Shown here in pieces: positions 8,206-16,287 of a stretch of DNA of 64,000 bases. A program made the translations under genes and the position numbers. Below the pieces are notes generated by a model that was not told the DNA's origin, ran no database searches, and saw nothing but the letters and a program-made list of their open reading frames with translations. The DNA lies in contig NZ_JBHVOS010000012.1 of NCBI RefSeq assembly GCF_042887685.1, forward strand, positions 62,001 to 126,000, in the 5' to 3' direction. Origin of the DNA: Oerskovia sp042887685. Its GTDB lineage: Bacteria > Actinomycetota > Actinomycetes > Actinomycetales > Cellulomonadaceae. Each line of letters opens with the position of its first letter. The stretch's first letter is position 1.

Positions 8206-9532
8206 CCTCGACCGACTGCCGGGTGCCCCACGAGACGTTGCCGACCGTCGCCATGGCGTACCAGCGCATGACGCGCAGGACCGTGAGGTACCAGAGCCCG
8301 ACGAGCGGGGCGCAGGCGAACACCGTGACCCGCTGCGCGGTCGTCTGGTCGCTGCGGCGCAGCGTCAGGTACGGCGCCGCGACGACGAGCTGGACGGTGC
8401 CGACGATGACGGCGCCCATGGCCAGGGCGGCGGGGTGCAGGAGCGCACCCGACACGACGAGTGCGACGAGCGCCATGGTGGCCACCGAGTACTGGACCCA
8501 GCGCACCAGGTGGTACCAGTAGGCGAACCGGTCGGTGGGGAGGCTGCGGAAACGGGTGCCCGAGCGCAGGAAGGAACCGCGCATCCAGCGCAGCTGCTGC
8601 CGGCGGTGCCCGTCGAACGTCGAGGGCATGTTCGTGAACGCGAAGGCGCTGGGCTGGTGGACGGTGCGTCCGCGCTGCTGGGCGAACAGGGTCAGCAGGC
8701 TGTCGTCGGACGTGTGGACCGGCCGGCCGCGAAAGGTCTCGGCGAGGTAGTGCTCGACGTTGTCCCACAGGACTGCCGCACGATAGGTGGCGAGCGCCCC
8801 GGAGTTGACGAGCACCGAGCCCGTCCGGGACAGCGCGGCCCGGTCGACCATCTGCATCGACAGGTACCAGACCTCCTGCATGCGGGTGAGGAGGTTCGTG
8901 CGGTAGTTCGTCACCAGGACGGTGCCCGCGACCGACTGGACCTGCGGGTCCTCGAAGGGCTGGAGGGTCTCCTCGATCGCACGTCGGTCGAGCTGGGTGT
9001 CGCTGTCGACCGTGACGTAGAAGTCGGCATGGGGGGCCGTCCTGGCGGCGGTGACCTGCGCGCTGCGCTTGCCCCCGTTGGGCTGGCGCTGCCAGGTGCC
9101 GGTCACGCCCGCCCCCTCCGCGGCACCGAGGAACCAGTCGCGGACCGCGGCGTAGTCGCCGACGGTCGACCCGTCGTCCACGACGCAGATCGCGGCAGGC
9201 AGGTGGGTCTGGCGCAGGAGCGCCTCGAGGTTGGCCCGCAGGGTCTCGTCGTCCTCGTTGAACGCGGGCACCAGGACCGCGACCTCGGCCTGGGCGAGGC
9301 GGGCGGCGCCGTCGTCCGTGGCCCGCGAGGGCTTGTCGAACGCCGCGACGGCGAGCTGCCACACGAGCAGCACGATGCCGGCGGCGTAGACCCACAGGAC
9401 CGGGTTGCCCCCGGTGACGACGGCGGTGAGCCGGTAGCCGGCCCAGGCGATCCCGGCTGCGGCTCCGGCGAGCAGGACCCAGGTGGCGCGGCCGGTGACG
9501 CGAAAGGCGCTGAGCGGGGGCTGTGCGGACAT
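8195..9532 (-). CDS. Membrane glycosyltransferase family 2 (hyaluronan/chitin synthase-like)
   Basis: 445 residues from ATG 9532. Two N-terminal membrane helices precede a GT2 domain with VLVPAFNEDDETL, VVDDGS, the DxD-type VTVDSDTQLD and TSDDSLLT. The processive-synthase motif QQLRWMRGSF (QxxRW) is followed by four or more C-terminal membrane helices. This arrangement matches HasA/NodC-like synthases, which make beta-linked polysaccharide and push it through the membrane in one step. The next gene on the same strand, 25 bp upstream, is a nucleotide-sugar dehydrogenase, so a uronic-acid-containing extracellular polymer is plausible. The polymer identity is inference. Confidence 0.85.
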   Translation of the reverse strand: MSAQPPLSAFRVTGRATWVLLAGAAAGIAWAGYRLTAVVTGGNPVLWVYAAGIVLLVWQLAVAAFDKPSRATDDGAARLAQAEVAVLVPAFNEDDETLRANLEALLRQTHLPAAICVVDDGSTVGDYAAVRDWFLGAAEGAGVTGTWQRQPNGGKRSAQVTAARTAPHADFYVTVDSDTQLDRRAIEETLQPFEDPQVQSVAGTVLVTNYRTNLLTRMQEVWYLSMQMVDRAALSRTGSVLVNSGALATYRAAVLWDNVEHYLAETFRGRPVHTSDDSLLTLFAQQRGRTVHQPSAFAFTNMPSTFDGHRRQQLRWMRGSFLRSGTRFRSLPTDRFAYWYHLVRWVQYSVATMALVALVVSGALLHPAALAMGAVIVGTVQLVVAAPYLTLRRSDQTTAQRVTVFACAPLVGLWYLTVLRVMRWYAMATVGNVSWGTRQSVEVTA

Positions 9533-9557
9533 CGGACTGTCTCCTCGGGCTGGCCGG

Positions 9558-10877
9558 TCAGAGGGTGGCGGTGGCGCCGGGCAGGGTGCCGGTGGTGTCG
9601 AGGAAGCGCTGCGCGGTCGGCGCCAGGGCAGGCAGGTCGTACGCGGTGTGGCGCTGGACGAGGACGACGAGGTCGGCGGCGGCGACCGCCGCTGCGAGGT
9701 GCTCGTCGTCGACGCGCACGGTGCAGGGCACGTCCCAGGACGTGACGTGCGGGTCGTGGAACTCCACACGGGCGCCCCGGTCGTTCAAGGCCTGCGCGAG
9801 GGGGCGCGCTGGGGTCTCCCGGTCGTCGGAGATGTCGGGCTTGTAGGCCACGCCCAGGAGAAGCACGCGCGCGCCGCGCAGCGGCAGGCCGTCGTCGCCG
9901 AGCAGGTCCTGGCACCTGCGGGCCACGTACTCGGGCATCGAGGTGTTGATCTCCTGGGCGAGCTCGGCCATGCGCAGCGGCCTGCCCAGGCGCTCGCGGA
10001 GGTGGTGGCTCAGGTACATGGGGTCGATCGGGATGCAGTGGCCGCCGACCCCGACACCTGGCCGGAAGGCGTGGAAGCCGAACGGCTTGGTCGAGGCGGC
10101 CCCGATGACGTCCCACACGTCGATGCCCAGGTCGTGGCACGCCTGCGCGAGCTCGTTGACGAGCGCGATGTTGACCTGGCGGTACGTGTTCTCGAGCAGC
10201 TTGGCGGTCTCCGCCTCGCGGGTCGAGGCGACCGGCACGACGCGGTCGACCAGCCGGGAGTAGAGGGCGATCGCGCGCTCGGTGCAGGCGGGCGTCAGGC
10301 CGCCGACGACCTTGGGGGTGTTGCGCACACCGAACCGGCCGTTTCCCGGGTCGACCCGCTCGGGCGAGAACGCGAGGTGGAAGTCCGTCCCGGGCCGCAG
10401 GCCCGAGTGCTCGGAGAGCAGCGGCGCGACGATGTCCTCGGTCGTCCCCGGGTAGGTCGTCGACTCGAGCACCACGAGCGTGCCGGGCTGCAGGTTGCGC
10501 CCGACGGTCACGACCGCGCTGCGCACCGCGGTGAGGTCCGGTCCGCCGTCGGCACCCAGGGGGGTGGGGACGCAGATCACGATCGAGCGTGCGGAGCGCA
10601 GCACGCTCTCGTCGGTCGCCGCCACGAAGCCGGTGGCGTTCATGGCGGCGACCTGCTCGTCGCTGATGTCGTCGACCGCGGAGCGGCCGAGCCGCAGGCC
10701 CGCGACGAGATCCCCGCTGATGTCGAACCCGGCGACCGAGAGGCCGGAGACGCTCGCCTCCTGCGCCAGGGGCAGGCCCACGTAGCCGAGGCCGACGACC
10801 GCGAGGTCGTGGACCGCGCGTCCCGTCGGACGCGAGGTCGTGGTCGGCCGGCGGCGGGTGATGGTCGGGGCGGTCAT
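9558..10877 (-). CDS. Nucleotide-sugar dehydrogenase (UDP-GlcNAc/UDP-Glc 6-dehydrogenase family)
   Basis: 439 residues from ATG 10877. It oxidises C6 of a UDP-sugar to the uronate using NAD. The N-terminal Rossmann motif is VVGLGYVGLPLAQ. The substrate loop SPERVDPGN and the catalytic Lys/Cys region (KLLENTYRQVNIALVNELA, GVGVGGHCIPIDP with active Cys) are all present, as is the C-terminal domain GVAYKPDISDDRETPA. YVGLPLA plus SPERVDPGN is more typical of the UDP-N-acetylhexosamine (WbpA/WecC) branch than of UDP-glucose dehydrogenases; that specificity call is tentative. It is transcribed just ahead of the GT2 synthase and presumably feeds it. A good promoter lies at 10924-10952. Confidence 0.9.
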   Translation of the reverse strand: MTAPTITRRRPTTTSRPTGRAVHDLAVVGLGYVGLPLAQEASVSGLSVAGFDISGDLVAGLRLGRSAVDDISDEQVAAMNATGFVAATDESVLRSARSIVICVPTPLGADGGPDLTAVRSAVVTVGRNLQPGTLVVLESTTYPGTTEDIVAPLLSEHSGLRPGTDFHLAFSPERVDPGNGRFGVRNTPKVVGGLTPACTERAIALYSRLVDRVVPVASTREAETAKLLENTYRQVNIALVNELAQACHDLGIDVWDVIGAASTKPFGFHAFRPGVGVGGHCIPIDPMYLSHHLRERLGRPLRMAELAQEINTSMPEYVARRCQDLLGDDGLPLRGARVLLLGVAYKPDISDDRETPARPLAQALNDRGARVEFHDPHVTSWDVPCTVRVDDEHLAAAVAAADLVVLVQRHTAYDLPALAPTAQRFLDTTGTLPGATATL

Positions 10878-10898
10878 GGCGGCTTCTCTCTCTCGGGG

Positions 10899-10952
10899 TT
10901 GTGCTCTCGTTGCTGACTCCTCTAGTATGCACGTATACACGTACACCTACAA
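10899..10952. promoter_or_regulatory. Overlapping divergent promoters
   Basis: On minus, TTGTAG (10947-10952) and CATACT (10924-10929) are 17 bases apart and fit the dehydrogenase gene. On plus, TTGTGC (10899-10904) and TAGTAT (10923-10928) are 18 apart and fit the small membrane peptide gene. The shared core carries GTATGCACGTATACACGTAC, an alternating, partly palindromic AT-richer stretch that could bind a repressor. The two transcription units would compete for the same -10 region. Confidence 0.55.
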
Positions 10953-10973
10953 GAGGGGAGGAGGGGAGAGATC

Positions 10974-11144
10974 ATGAGCGACGGAATGCCGATGGCCACG
11001 ACAGGTGGCGTGCTGGTGCTCGCGACGACCGGCGCACAGGCCGGCCTGGGCTGGATGATCGCTGCTGCCGCAGCGCTCGTCGTCGCCGGCGCGGTCATGC
11101 TGCGCCTGCGCAGCCGTGCACGCAAGGAGTCCGGCGCACGCTGA
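10974..11144 (+). CDS. Small single-pass membrane protein, 56 residues
   Basis: Not recognised as any family. ATG 10974 follows the purine-rich ribosome-binding stretch GGGGAGGAGGGGAG. The protein has a short polar start (MSDGMPMATT), a Gly/Ala-rich hydrophobic helix from about residue 25 to 43, and a basic tail RLRSRARKESGAR. The shape is like a membrane-anchored tail with the positive side inside. It shares a divergent promoter with the dehydrogenase-glycosyltransferase pair, so an accessory role in polysaccharide export or its control is possible but unproven. Confidence 0.6.
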   Translation: MSDGMPMATTGGVLVLATTGAQAGLGWMIAAAAALVVAGAVMLRLRSRARKESGAR

Positions 11145-11275
11145 GGCGACCCGTGGGGTGTGCTGACGCCGTTCCCCGGCATGCCCCAGGGTCATCTCAC
11201 AGTCGCGCGCCCGGACGTCGGTGGGGAACCCTGCCGTCGACCGCCTAGTCTCGAGACGACCCCGAAGGAGGAATC

Positions 11276-11968
11276 GTGCCGCTGCAACCGCTCGACCGGC
11301 CGTTGACCGTGTCCAGTGCTCTCGTCGACGGCGTCTACGAGGTGCTCCTCGACGCCATCGTGTCCGGCGAGCTCGCGCCGGGCGAGGTCGTCAAGGAGTC
11401 CGAGGTCGGTACGGTGCTCGGGGTGTCGCGCACCCCGGTGCGCGAGGCCTTCCGGCGCCTGGCCGAGATCGACCTGCTGCGCATCGCGGTCAACCGGGGC
11501 AGCCGCGTCACCGAGCTCGACCCCGTGCACCTCACCGAGGTCGCCCAGGTGCTGGCCGAGCTGTCGGGACTGGCCGCCAGGCTCGCCCTGCCACGGCTCA
11601 CCGACCAGGACACGGCCTGGATCCAGGACCTCAGCGAGCACCAGCTCCGCGCGGCCCTCAGCGACGGCGCCGAGGAATACCGGCTCTACGGCATCGAGTT
11701 CCTCGACCTGCTCGTCGACCGTGCGGGCAACCACGTGCTCGCCAGGACCGCCGCGTCCTTGCGGCCCCACGTGCACCGCCTGCTCACCCTGCACAACGAC
11801 CGGCTCCCGCACCTCGAGCTGGCCGAGGACCTCGCAGGCATGGCCACGGCCGTCCGCGAGGACGACGCCGAGCTCCTGCAGGCGACCGTGCGCGCCTACT
11901 ACCGGCTCACCGTCGAGCATCTCCTCGACGCCGGGCGCGCGGGAGGTCACCTGAGCCTGCTCGCCTGA
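11276..11968 (+). CDS. GntR-family regulator with FCD ligand domain
   Basis: 230 residues from GTG 11276 after a strong GAAGGAGG site. The N-terminal winged helix reads GEVVKESEVGTVLGVSRTPVREAFRRLAEIDLLRI, with the GntR recognition helix. The all-helical remainder (HLTEVAQVLAELSGLAARLALPRL onward, EFLDLLVDRAGN, HNDRLPHLE) matches the FCD domain of the FadR subgroup, which binds carboxylic acids and often a metal through Asp/His residues. No metabolic gene follows on its strand, so its target is not obvious from position. Confidence 0.87.
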   Translation: MPLQPLDRPLTVSSALVDGVYEVLLDAIVSGELAPGEVVKESEVGTVLGVSRTPVREAFRRLAEIDLLRIAVNRGSRVTELDPVHLTEVAQVLAELSGLAARLALPRLTDQDTAWIQDLSEHQLRAALSDGAEEYRLYGIEFLDLLVDRAGNHVLARTAASLRPHVHRLLTLHNDRLPHLELAEDLAGMATAVREDDAELLQATVRAYYRLTVEHLLDAGRAGGHLSLLA

Positions 11969-11995
11969 CCGGGAGCGCCCGACGACGCACCCCCG

Positions 11996-13333
11996 TCACG
12001 TGGTCGTCGTCGGTTCGGGGTCCTCACGGCGCACCGGGACCTCGCCGTGGGCCAGGTCGGTCGCCGCTGCGCTCACCGACGCGCCCCGCCCGAGCTGGAC
12101 GAGCCGGACCACCGCTCCGACGAACAGCACCACGAGCCCGACGTTGCGGACGGCCGTGAGCAGGACGATCCACGGCGTCCCGACCATGAACTCCCAGTAG
12201 GCGACCGGGTAGAGCACCTGGGTCAGCACCGCGGTCCCCAGGACGGCGAGCGCGGGCGGGGACCAGACCGACCGTGCGCCCGGACCGGCGAGCGCGATCG
12301 CGACGGCGACCGGCGGCCCGATCCACGCCACGAACTGCGGCGAACCCACCTTGTTGAACACGATGAGGCTCAGCAGCAGCGCCGTCACCGCGAGGAGGAA
12401 CACGTCGGTGCGGACCTCCGGCCGGCGGCGGACGGCCCACCAGGAGATCGCGGCGATCGCGAGGACTGCCAGCGGCAGCAGCACGTCGAGGAGCCGGCCG
12501 GTCGTGGTCGTGCCGGGGCCGAGGATCTCCAGGGTGCGGATGTCGGGGTTCATCCAGACCCGCCAGCGCGGGTCGATGAGCCGCAGGATGCCGAACGGGG
12601 TGGCGAAGACGGACTCGGACTGCAGGCCGCGCGAGTCCTGCGTGCCGAACACCCCGAGGACCCGTGCACCCGAGCCGCCCGCCAGGGAGAGCGCGACGAC
12701 CACCACGCTGACGGCCGCGCCCGGCAGGATCACGGTGCGCCACGGGCGCCTCGCGGTCGTCAGGAGCGCCACGACCACGGCTCCCGGCGCGATCTTGACC
12801 CAGGCGCCGAACGTCGCGATCGCCGTCGCGACGGCGGGCCGGCGGACCGCGACCGCGAGCGAGACGACCAGCAGCGCCCCGGCCACGCCGTCGAGGCGCC
12901 CCAGGAAGATCGGTCCGAGGGCGACGAGGAACAGCAGCCACCACCACGCCGCGATCCGGCCGCGGCCCGGCAGGCGCGCGAGGAACCAGAGCGCGACGGC
13001 GTCGAGCACGACGATCAGGGCCAGGAACTGCGCGTAGTACGCCTCGAACGACGTGCCGACGGCGGCGGGGGCCGCGACCGGGAGCAGGGCACCCACGGGG
13101 TAGACCCAGTCGTAGTCGAGCACGGGCCAGATCCCGCGGTCCCAGCCCGCGCGGGCCCAGTACCAGTAGAGCTGGACGTCGCCCGAGATCCGGTACCCCC
13201 AGGTCAGGGCGTCGACGATCAGCCAGGCGTGCACGAGCACGAAGCCCGCGACCAGGGCCCAGGGGGAGCGCAGCGCCCAGGCGAGGAACCGGCGTCCGGT
13301 CGAGGCGGGCCGGGCGGCGGTGGTCTCGGGCAC
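11996..13333 (-). CDS. GT87-type polyprenol-phosphate-sugar glycosyltransferase (DUF2029-like)
   Basis: 445 residues from GTG 13333, with no better in-frame start nearby. About ten to twelve membrane helices. The first outside loop has YRISGDVQLYWYWA, whose Asp is at the position of the catalytic Asp in GT-C mannosyltransferases such as the mycobacterial alpha-1,2-mannosyltransferases of family GT87. Such enzymes use polyprenyl-phosphate-mannose to extend lipoglycans at the outer face of the membrane. The acidic/Thr-rich C-terminal tail EDPEPTTTT is cytoplasmic. It points toward the GntR gene, with 27 bases between their stops. Confidence 0.72.
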   Translation of the reverse strand: MPETTAARPASTGRRFLAWALRSPWALVAGFVLVHAWLIVDALTWGYRISGDVQLYWYWARAGWDRGIWPVLDYDWVYPVGALLPVAAPAAVGTSFEAYYAQFLALIVVLDAVALWFLARLPGRGRIAAWWWLLFLVALGPIFLGRLDGVAGALLVVSLAVAVRRPAVATAIATFGAWVKIAPGAVVVALLTTARRPWRTVILPGAAVSVVVVALSLAGGSGARVLGVFGTQDSRGLQSESVFATPFGILRLIDPRWRVWMNPDIRTLEILGPGTTTTGRLLDVLLPLAVLAIAAISWWAVRRRPEVRTDVFLLAVTALLLSLIVFNKVGSPQFVAWIGPPVAVAIALAGPGARSVWSPPALAVLGTAVLTQVLYPVAYWEFMVGTPWIVLLTAVRNVGLVVLFVGAVVRLVQLGRGASVSAAATDLAHGEVPVRREDPEPTTTT

Positions 13334-13413
13334 GGGCTCATCGTCGCACGACGGCGCCACGCACGTCGGTGGGGCGCGCACGGTGGACGGGGGCGCCGTC
13401 GGGCAGGAAGGAA

Positions 13414-13484
13414 CGGCCCGCCCGGACGGAGAGGAGGTCCGGGCGGGCCGCTGCGTCGCGCGGTGAGGCAGCACCGCGCGACGC
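13414..13484. terminator. Two tandem perfect hairpins after the thiolase gene
   Basis: The first stem pairs 13414-13427 with 13437-13450 (14 bp, CGGCCCGCCCGGAC arm). The second pairs 13453-13465 with 13472-13484 (13 bp, GCGTCGCGCGGTG arm). They begin 14 bases beyond the thiolase stop on the minus strand. The remaining bases 13334-13413 carry a further copy of GCCGTCGGGC at 13395-13404 and no gene. Confidence 0.78.
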
Positions 13485-13497
13485 GAGGAGGAACGAC

Positions 13498-14688
13498 TCA
13501 GGCGCGCAGGATCAGCGCGTCGCCCTGGCCGCCGCCGCCGCACAGCGCGGCGGCGCCCACGCCGCCCCCGCGGCGCTGGAGGGCGAGGGCCAGGTGCAGG
13601 GCGAGGCGGGCGCCCGAGGCGCCCACGGGGTGGCCCAGGGCGATCGCTCCGCCGTCGGTGTTGACGACCGCGGGATCGATCCCGAGGTCGGCGACCGACT
13701 GGAGCGCGACGGCCGCGAAGGCCTCGTTGATCTCGACGAGGTCGAGCTCGTCGGCCTTCATGCCCTCGCGCTCGAGCGCGTGGGTGATCGCGCGGGCGGG
13801 CTGGGAGTGCAACGAGTTGTCGGGGCCCGCGACCTGGCCCGCGGACCCGATCTCGGCGAGCCACGTGAGGCCGCGCGAGACCGCGAAGGCCTTGCTGACG
13901 ACCACGACCGCCGCGGCGCCGTCGGACAGCGGGGACGACGACCCGGCCGTGATGGTGCCGTCCTCGACGAACGCGGGGCGCAGCCCTGCGAGCGCCTCGA
14001 CCGTGGTGCCCGGGCGGATGCCCTCGTCCTCGGCCACGACGACGGGCTCGCCCCTGCGCTGCGGCACCGTGACGGGCGCGATCTCCTCGGCCAGCCGCCC
14101 TTCGGCGCGGGCCGCAGCGGCGAGGGTGTGCGACCGGGCCGCGTACTCGTCCTGCTCGGGGCGGCCGATGCCGCGCGACACGCACCCGCGGTCGGTGGCC
14201 TCACCCATGATCTGGCCGTCGAACGGGTCGCGCAGGCCGTCGTGCGTGAGCGAGTCCGCCATGGTCACGTCGCCGAACGCCAAGCCCTTGCGCGACCCCA
14301 GCACGAGGTGCGGCGCGTTCGTCATGGACTCCTGGCCGCCCGCGACCACGACCGACGCCTCGCCCGTGCGGACCAGGCGCGCCGCGTCGATGATCGCCGT
14401 CAGTCCTGACAGGCACAGCTTGTTGATCGTGACGGTCGGGACGTCCCAGCCGATCCCGGCGGCGATCGCGGCCTGGCGGGCCGGCCCCTGACCGCCGCCC
14501 GCCTGGATGACCTGGCCCATGATGACGGCGTCGACGTCGGTCGCCTCGACGCCCGCGGCGTCGAGCGCGCCGCGGATCGCGTGCGCGCCCAGCTCGTTCG
14601 CGGACAGTGGTGCGAGCGCGCCCTGGAAGCGCGTGAACGGCGTGCGCGCGCCGTGCAGGAGGACGGGGACGTGGGCGTCGTTGCTCAT
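13498..14688 (-). CDS. Acetyl-CoA C-acyltransferase (thiolase)
   Basis: 396 residues from ATG 14688. It joins or cleaves acyl-CoA and acetyl-CoA in fatty-acid oxidation or acetoacetyl-CoA synthesis in the cytoplasm. The acyl-accepting Cys is in INKLCLSGLTAI (about residue 89). The thiolase signatures EINEAFAAVAL, GGAIALGHPVGASGARL and the second Cys in AALCGGGGQGDAL are intact. The length fits the family. It lies downstream of an acyl-CoA dehydrogenase on the same strand, suggesting a partial beta-oxidation set; a hairpin between them (14808-14834) may make expression unequal. Confidence 0.93.
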   Translation of the reverse strand: MSNDAHVPVLLHGARTPFTRFQGALAPLSANELGAHAIRGALDAAGVEATDVDAVIMGQVIQAGGGQGPARQAAIAAGIGWDVPTVTINKLCLSGLTAIIDAARLVRTGEASVVVAGGQESMTNAPHLVLGSRKGLAFGDVTMADSLTHDGLRDPFDGQIMGEATDRGCVSRGIGRPEQDEYAARSHTLAAAARAEGRLAEEIAPVTVPQRRGEPVVVAEDEGIRPGTTVEALAGLRPAFVEDGTITAGSSSPLSDGAAAVVVVSKAFAVSRGLTWLAEIGSAGQVAGPDNSLHSQPARAITHALEREGMKADELDLVEINEAFAAVALQSVADLGIDPAVVNTDGGAIALGHPVGASGARLALHLALALQRRGGGVGAAALCGGGGQGDALILRA

Positions 14689-14807
14689 GAGCTGCTCCGT
14701 GGGAGAAGGAGGGGACCCGGCGCCGTGCTTGTCAGGTGAACGAGGAGGTCCGGTACGGCGCCGGGCGGAACGTGGGCGAGCGGCCGTGGGGCCGCGCGCG
14801 GGAGTCG

Positions 14808-14834
14808 CGGCGCTCCCGGTACGGGGGAGCGCCG
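14808..14834 (-). terminator. Hairpin between acyl-CoA dehydrogenase and thiolase genes
   Basis: CGGCGCTCCC pairs with GGGAGCGCCG around a 7-nt loop, starting 12 bases past the acyl-CoA dehydrogenase stop. It may terminate or attenuate read-through into the thiolase gene. The rest of 14689-14845 shows other GC-rich short repeats but no gene. Confidence 0.6.
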
Positions 14835-14845
14835 CCGGTGAGGGG

Positions 14846-16081
14846 CTACACGAACGCGGAGACGCCCGTGATGTCGCGGCCGACGATGAGGGCCTGGACG
14901 CTCTCGGTCCCCTCGTACGTGTGCAGGGCCTCGACGTCCGCGAAGTGCCGCGCGACGCGGTTCGCGAGCAGGATGCCGTTGCCGCCCAGCATGTCGCGCG
15001 CGCTCGCCGCGATCTCACGGGCGCCGCGCGTGCACGTGTACTTGGCGATCGACGCCTGCGGGCCGCTCAGCGTGCCCGCCTCGTCGAGGCGCGTCATCTG
15101 CGCGACGAGGAGCTGCATCTGCGTGAGGGTCGAGAGCATGCGGGTCAGGCGCTCCTGGACCATCTGGTTCGCGGCGAGCGGGCGGCCGAACTGCACGCGC
15201 TGCTTCGCGTAGGCGACGGCGGTCTCGTAGCACGCGGTCGCATGCCCGACGGCGGACCACGCCACCCCGAGGCGCGTCGCCTGGAGCACGCGCGCGGTGT
15301 CCTTGAACGACCGCCCGCCCGGGAGCACGGCAGAGGCCGGGACGAACACGTCGGTCAGGACGATGTGGGCCTGCCAGATCGCGCGCAGCGAGACCTTGCC
15401 CTCGATCGTCGTGGCCGCGTAGCCCGGGGTGTCCTGGGGGACGAGGAACCCGTGGACCTGCTGGTCCTCGGTCGAGCGCGCCCACAGGACCGTGATGTCG
15501 CCGCACGACCCGAAGCCGATCCACTTCTTCTCGCCGTCGATGACCCAGCCCTCGACACCGTCTCGCGTCTCGCGGCGGGCCGTGGTCTCGAGCGAGACCG
15601 AGTCGGAGCCGTGCGTGGGCTCGGTCAGCGCGAACGCGCCGAGCTTCTCGCCGCGTGCGAGCGGGCCGAGCCACTCGGCCTTCTGCTCGTCCGAGCCGAG
15701 GAGCTGGATCGAGCGCAGCGCGAGGCCGCCCTGGACGCCGCAGATCGTGGCGACCGACCCGTCGCCGCGCGACATCTCCATCTCGGCGAGGCCCGCGCCC
15801 ATGAGGCTGATCGAGGGGGCGCCGGGGACGTCGACGCCGTCGCGCAGGAAGTCGAGCTCGCCCATGCGCTTGGCGAGGCCGAACGGGACCTCGGCGCGCT
15901 CCCAGTACCCGTCGATCACGGGCAGGACCTCGTCCTGGACGAACGTGCGGACCCGCTGCTGGAGGTCGCGGTCGGCGGGGGTCGCGTCCGAGAACGCGTC
16001 GGCGTAGTCGATGTCGAGGGGCTGCGAGAGGTCGTAGTCCGGCTCGGTCACGTTGCGGCGGACGGGGTTCTCGATCGTCAT
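14846..16081 (-). CDS. Acyl-CoA dehydrogenase (glutaryl-CoA dehydrogenase-like)
   Basis: 411 residues from ATG 16081. FAD enzyme that introduces the alpha-beta double bond in acyl-CoA. Signature FALTEPTHGSDS is near residue 150. The region GGNGILLANRVARHFADVEALHTYEGTESVQ holds the catalytic Glu of YEGT at about 385. The ADVEALHTYEGT type with an early KRMGELDFLRDG segment resembles the glutaryl-CoA dehydrogenase subgroup. The decarboxylating specificity cannot be confirmed by eye. It is paired with the thiolase downstream. Confidence 0.92.
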   Translation of the reverse strand: MTIENPVRRNVTEPDYDLSQPLDIDYADAFSDATPADRDLQQRVRTFVQDEVLPVIDGYWERAEVPFGLAKRMGELDFLRDGVDVPGAPSISLMGAGLAEMEMSRGDGSVATICGVQGGLALRSIQLLGSDEQKAEWLGPLARGEKLGAFALTEPTHGSDSVSLETTARRETRDGVEGWVIDGEKKWIGFGSCGDITVLWARSTEDQQVHGFLVPQDTPGYAATTIEGKVSLRAIWQAHIVLTDVFVPASAVLPGGRSFKDTARVLQATRLGVAWSAVGHATACYETAVAYAKQRVQFGRPLAANQMVQERLTRMLSTLTQMQLLVAQMTRLDEAGTLSGPQASIAKYTCTRGAREIAASARDMLGGNGILLANRVARHFADVEALHTYEGTESVQALIVGRDITGVSAFV

Positions 16082-16184
16082 GGGTGTGCTCCCGGGCTCG
16101 GGCCGGACGTCGGTGTCGGGCGATGCCCCCATGGTGCGTGATATTGCGTCTCAGGTCAAGAGACGGGGTATCAGCGGAGGCGTC

Positions 16185-16234
16185 CTTGACCTGTCTGGCA
16201 GAGAGGTATAACGTCGGCGTCACTTGTTATACAA
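16185..16234 (+). promoter_or_regulatory. Promoter and GntR-type operator of the nucleoside operon
   Basis: CTTGAC (16185-16190) and TATAAC (16207-16212) are 16 bases apart, making a good promoter for the MFS gene. Just downstream, TTGTTATACAA at 16224-16234 is a palindrome of the TTGT-N3-ACAA kind bound by HutC-type GntR regulators. It would overlap the transcript start. The operon encodes a UTRA-type GntR protein (18893-19684), so local autoregulation is likely. Confidence 0.65.
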
Positions 16235-16287
16235 CCCCTCGTCGTCGGCTACGGTGCCGACGACCGGTCGCAGACGAAGGAGTTCTC

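Noticed and set aside
10930..10946. Strict palindromic operator in the divergent promoter
   Set aside because: Only about six of ten arm positions match; retained as part of the promoter note, not as a separate site.
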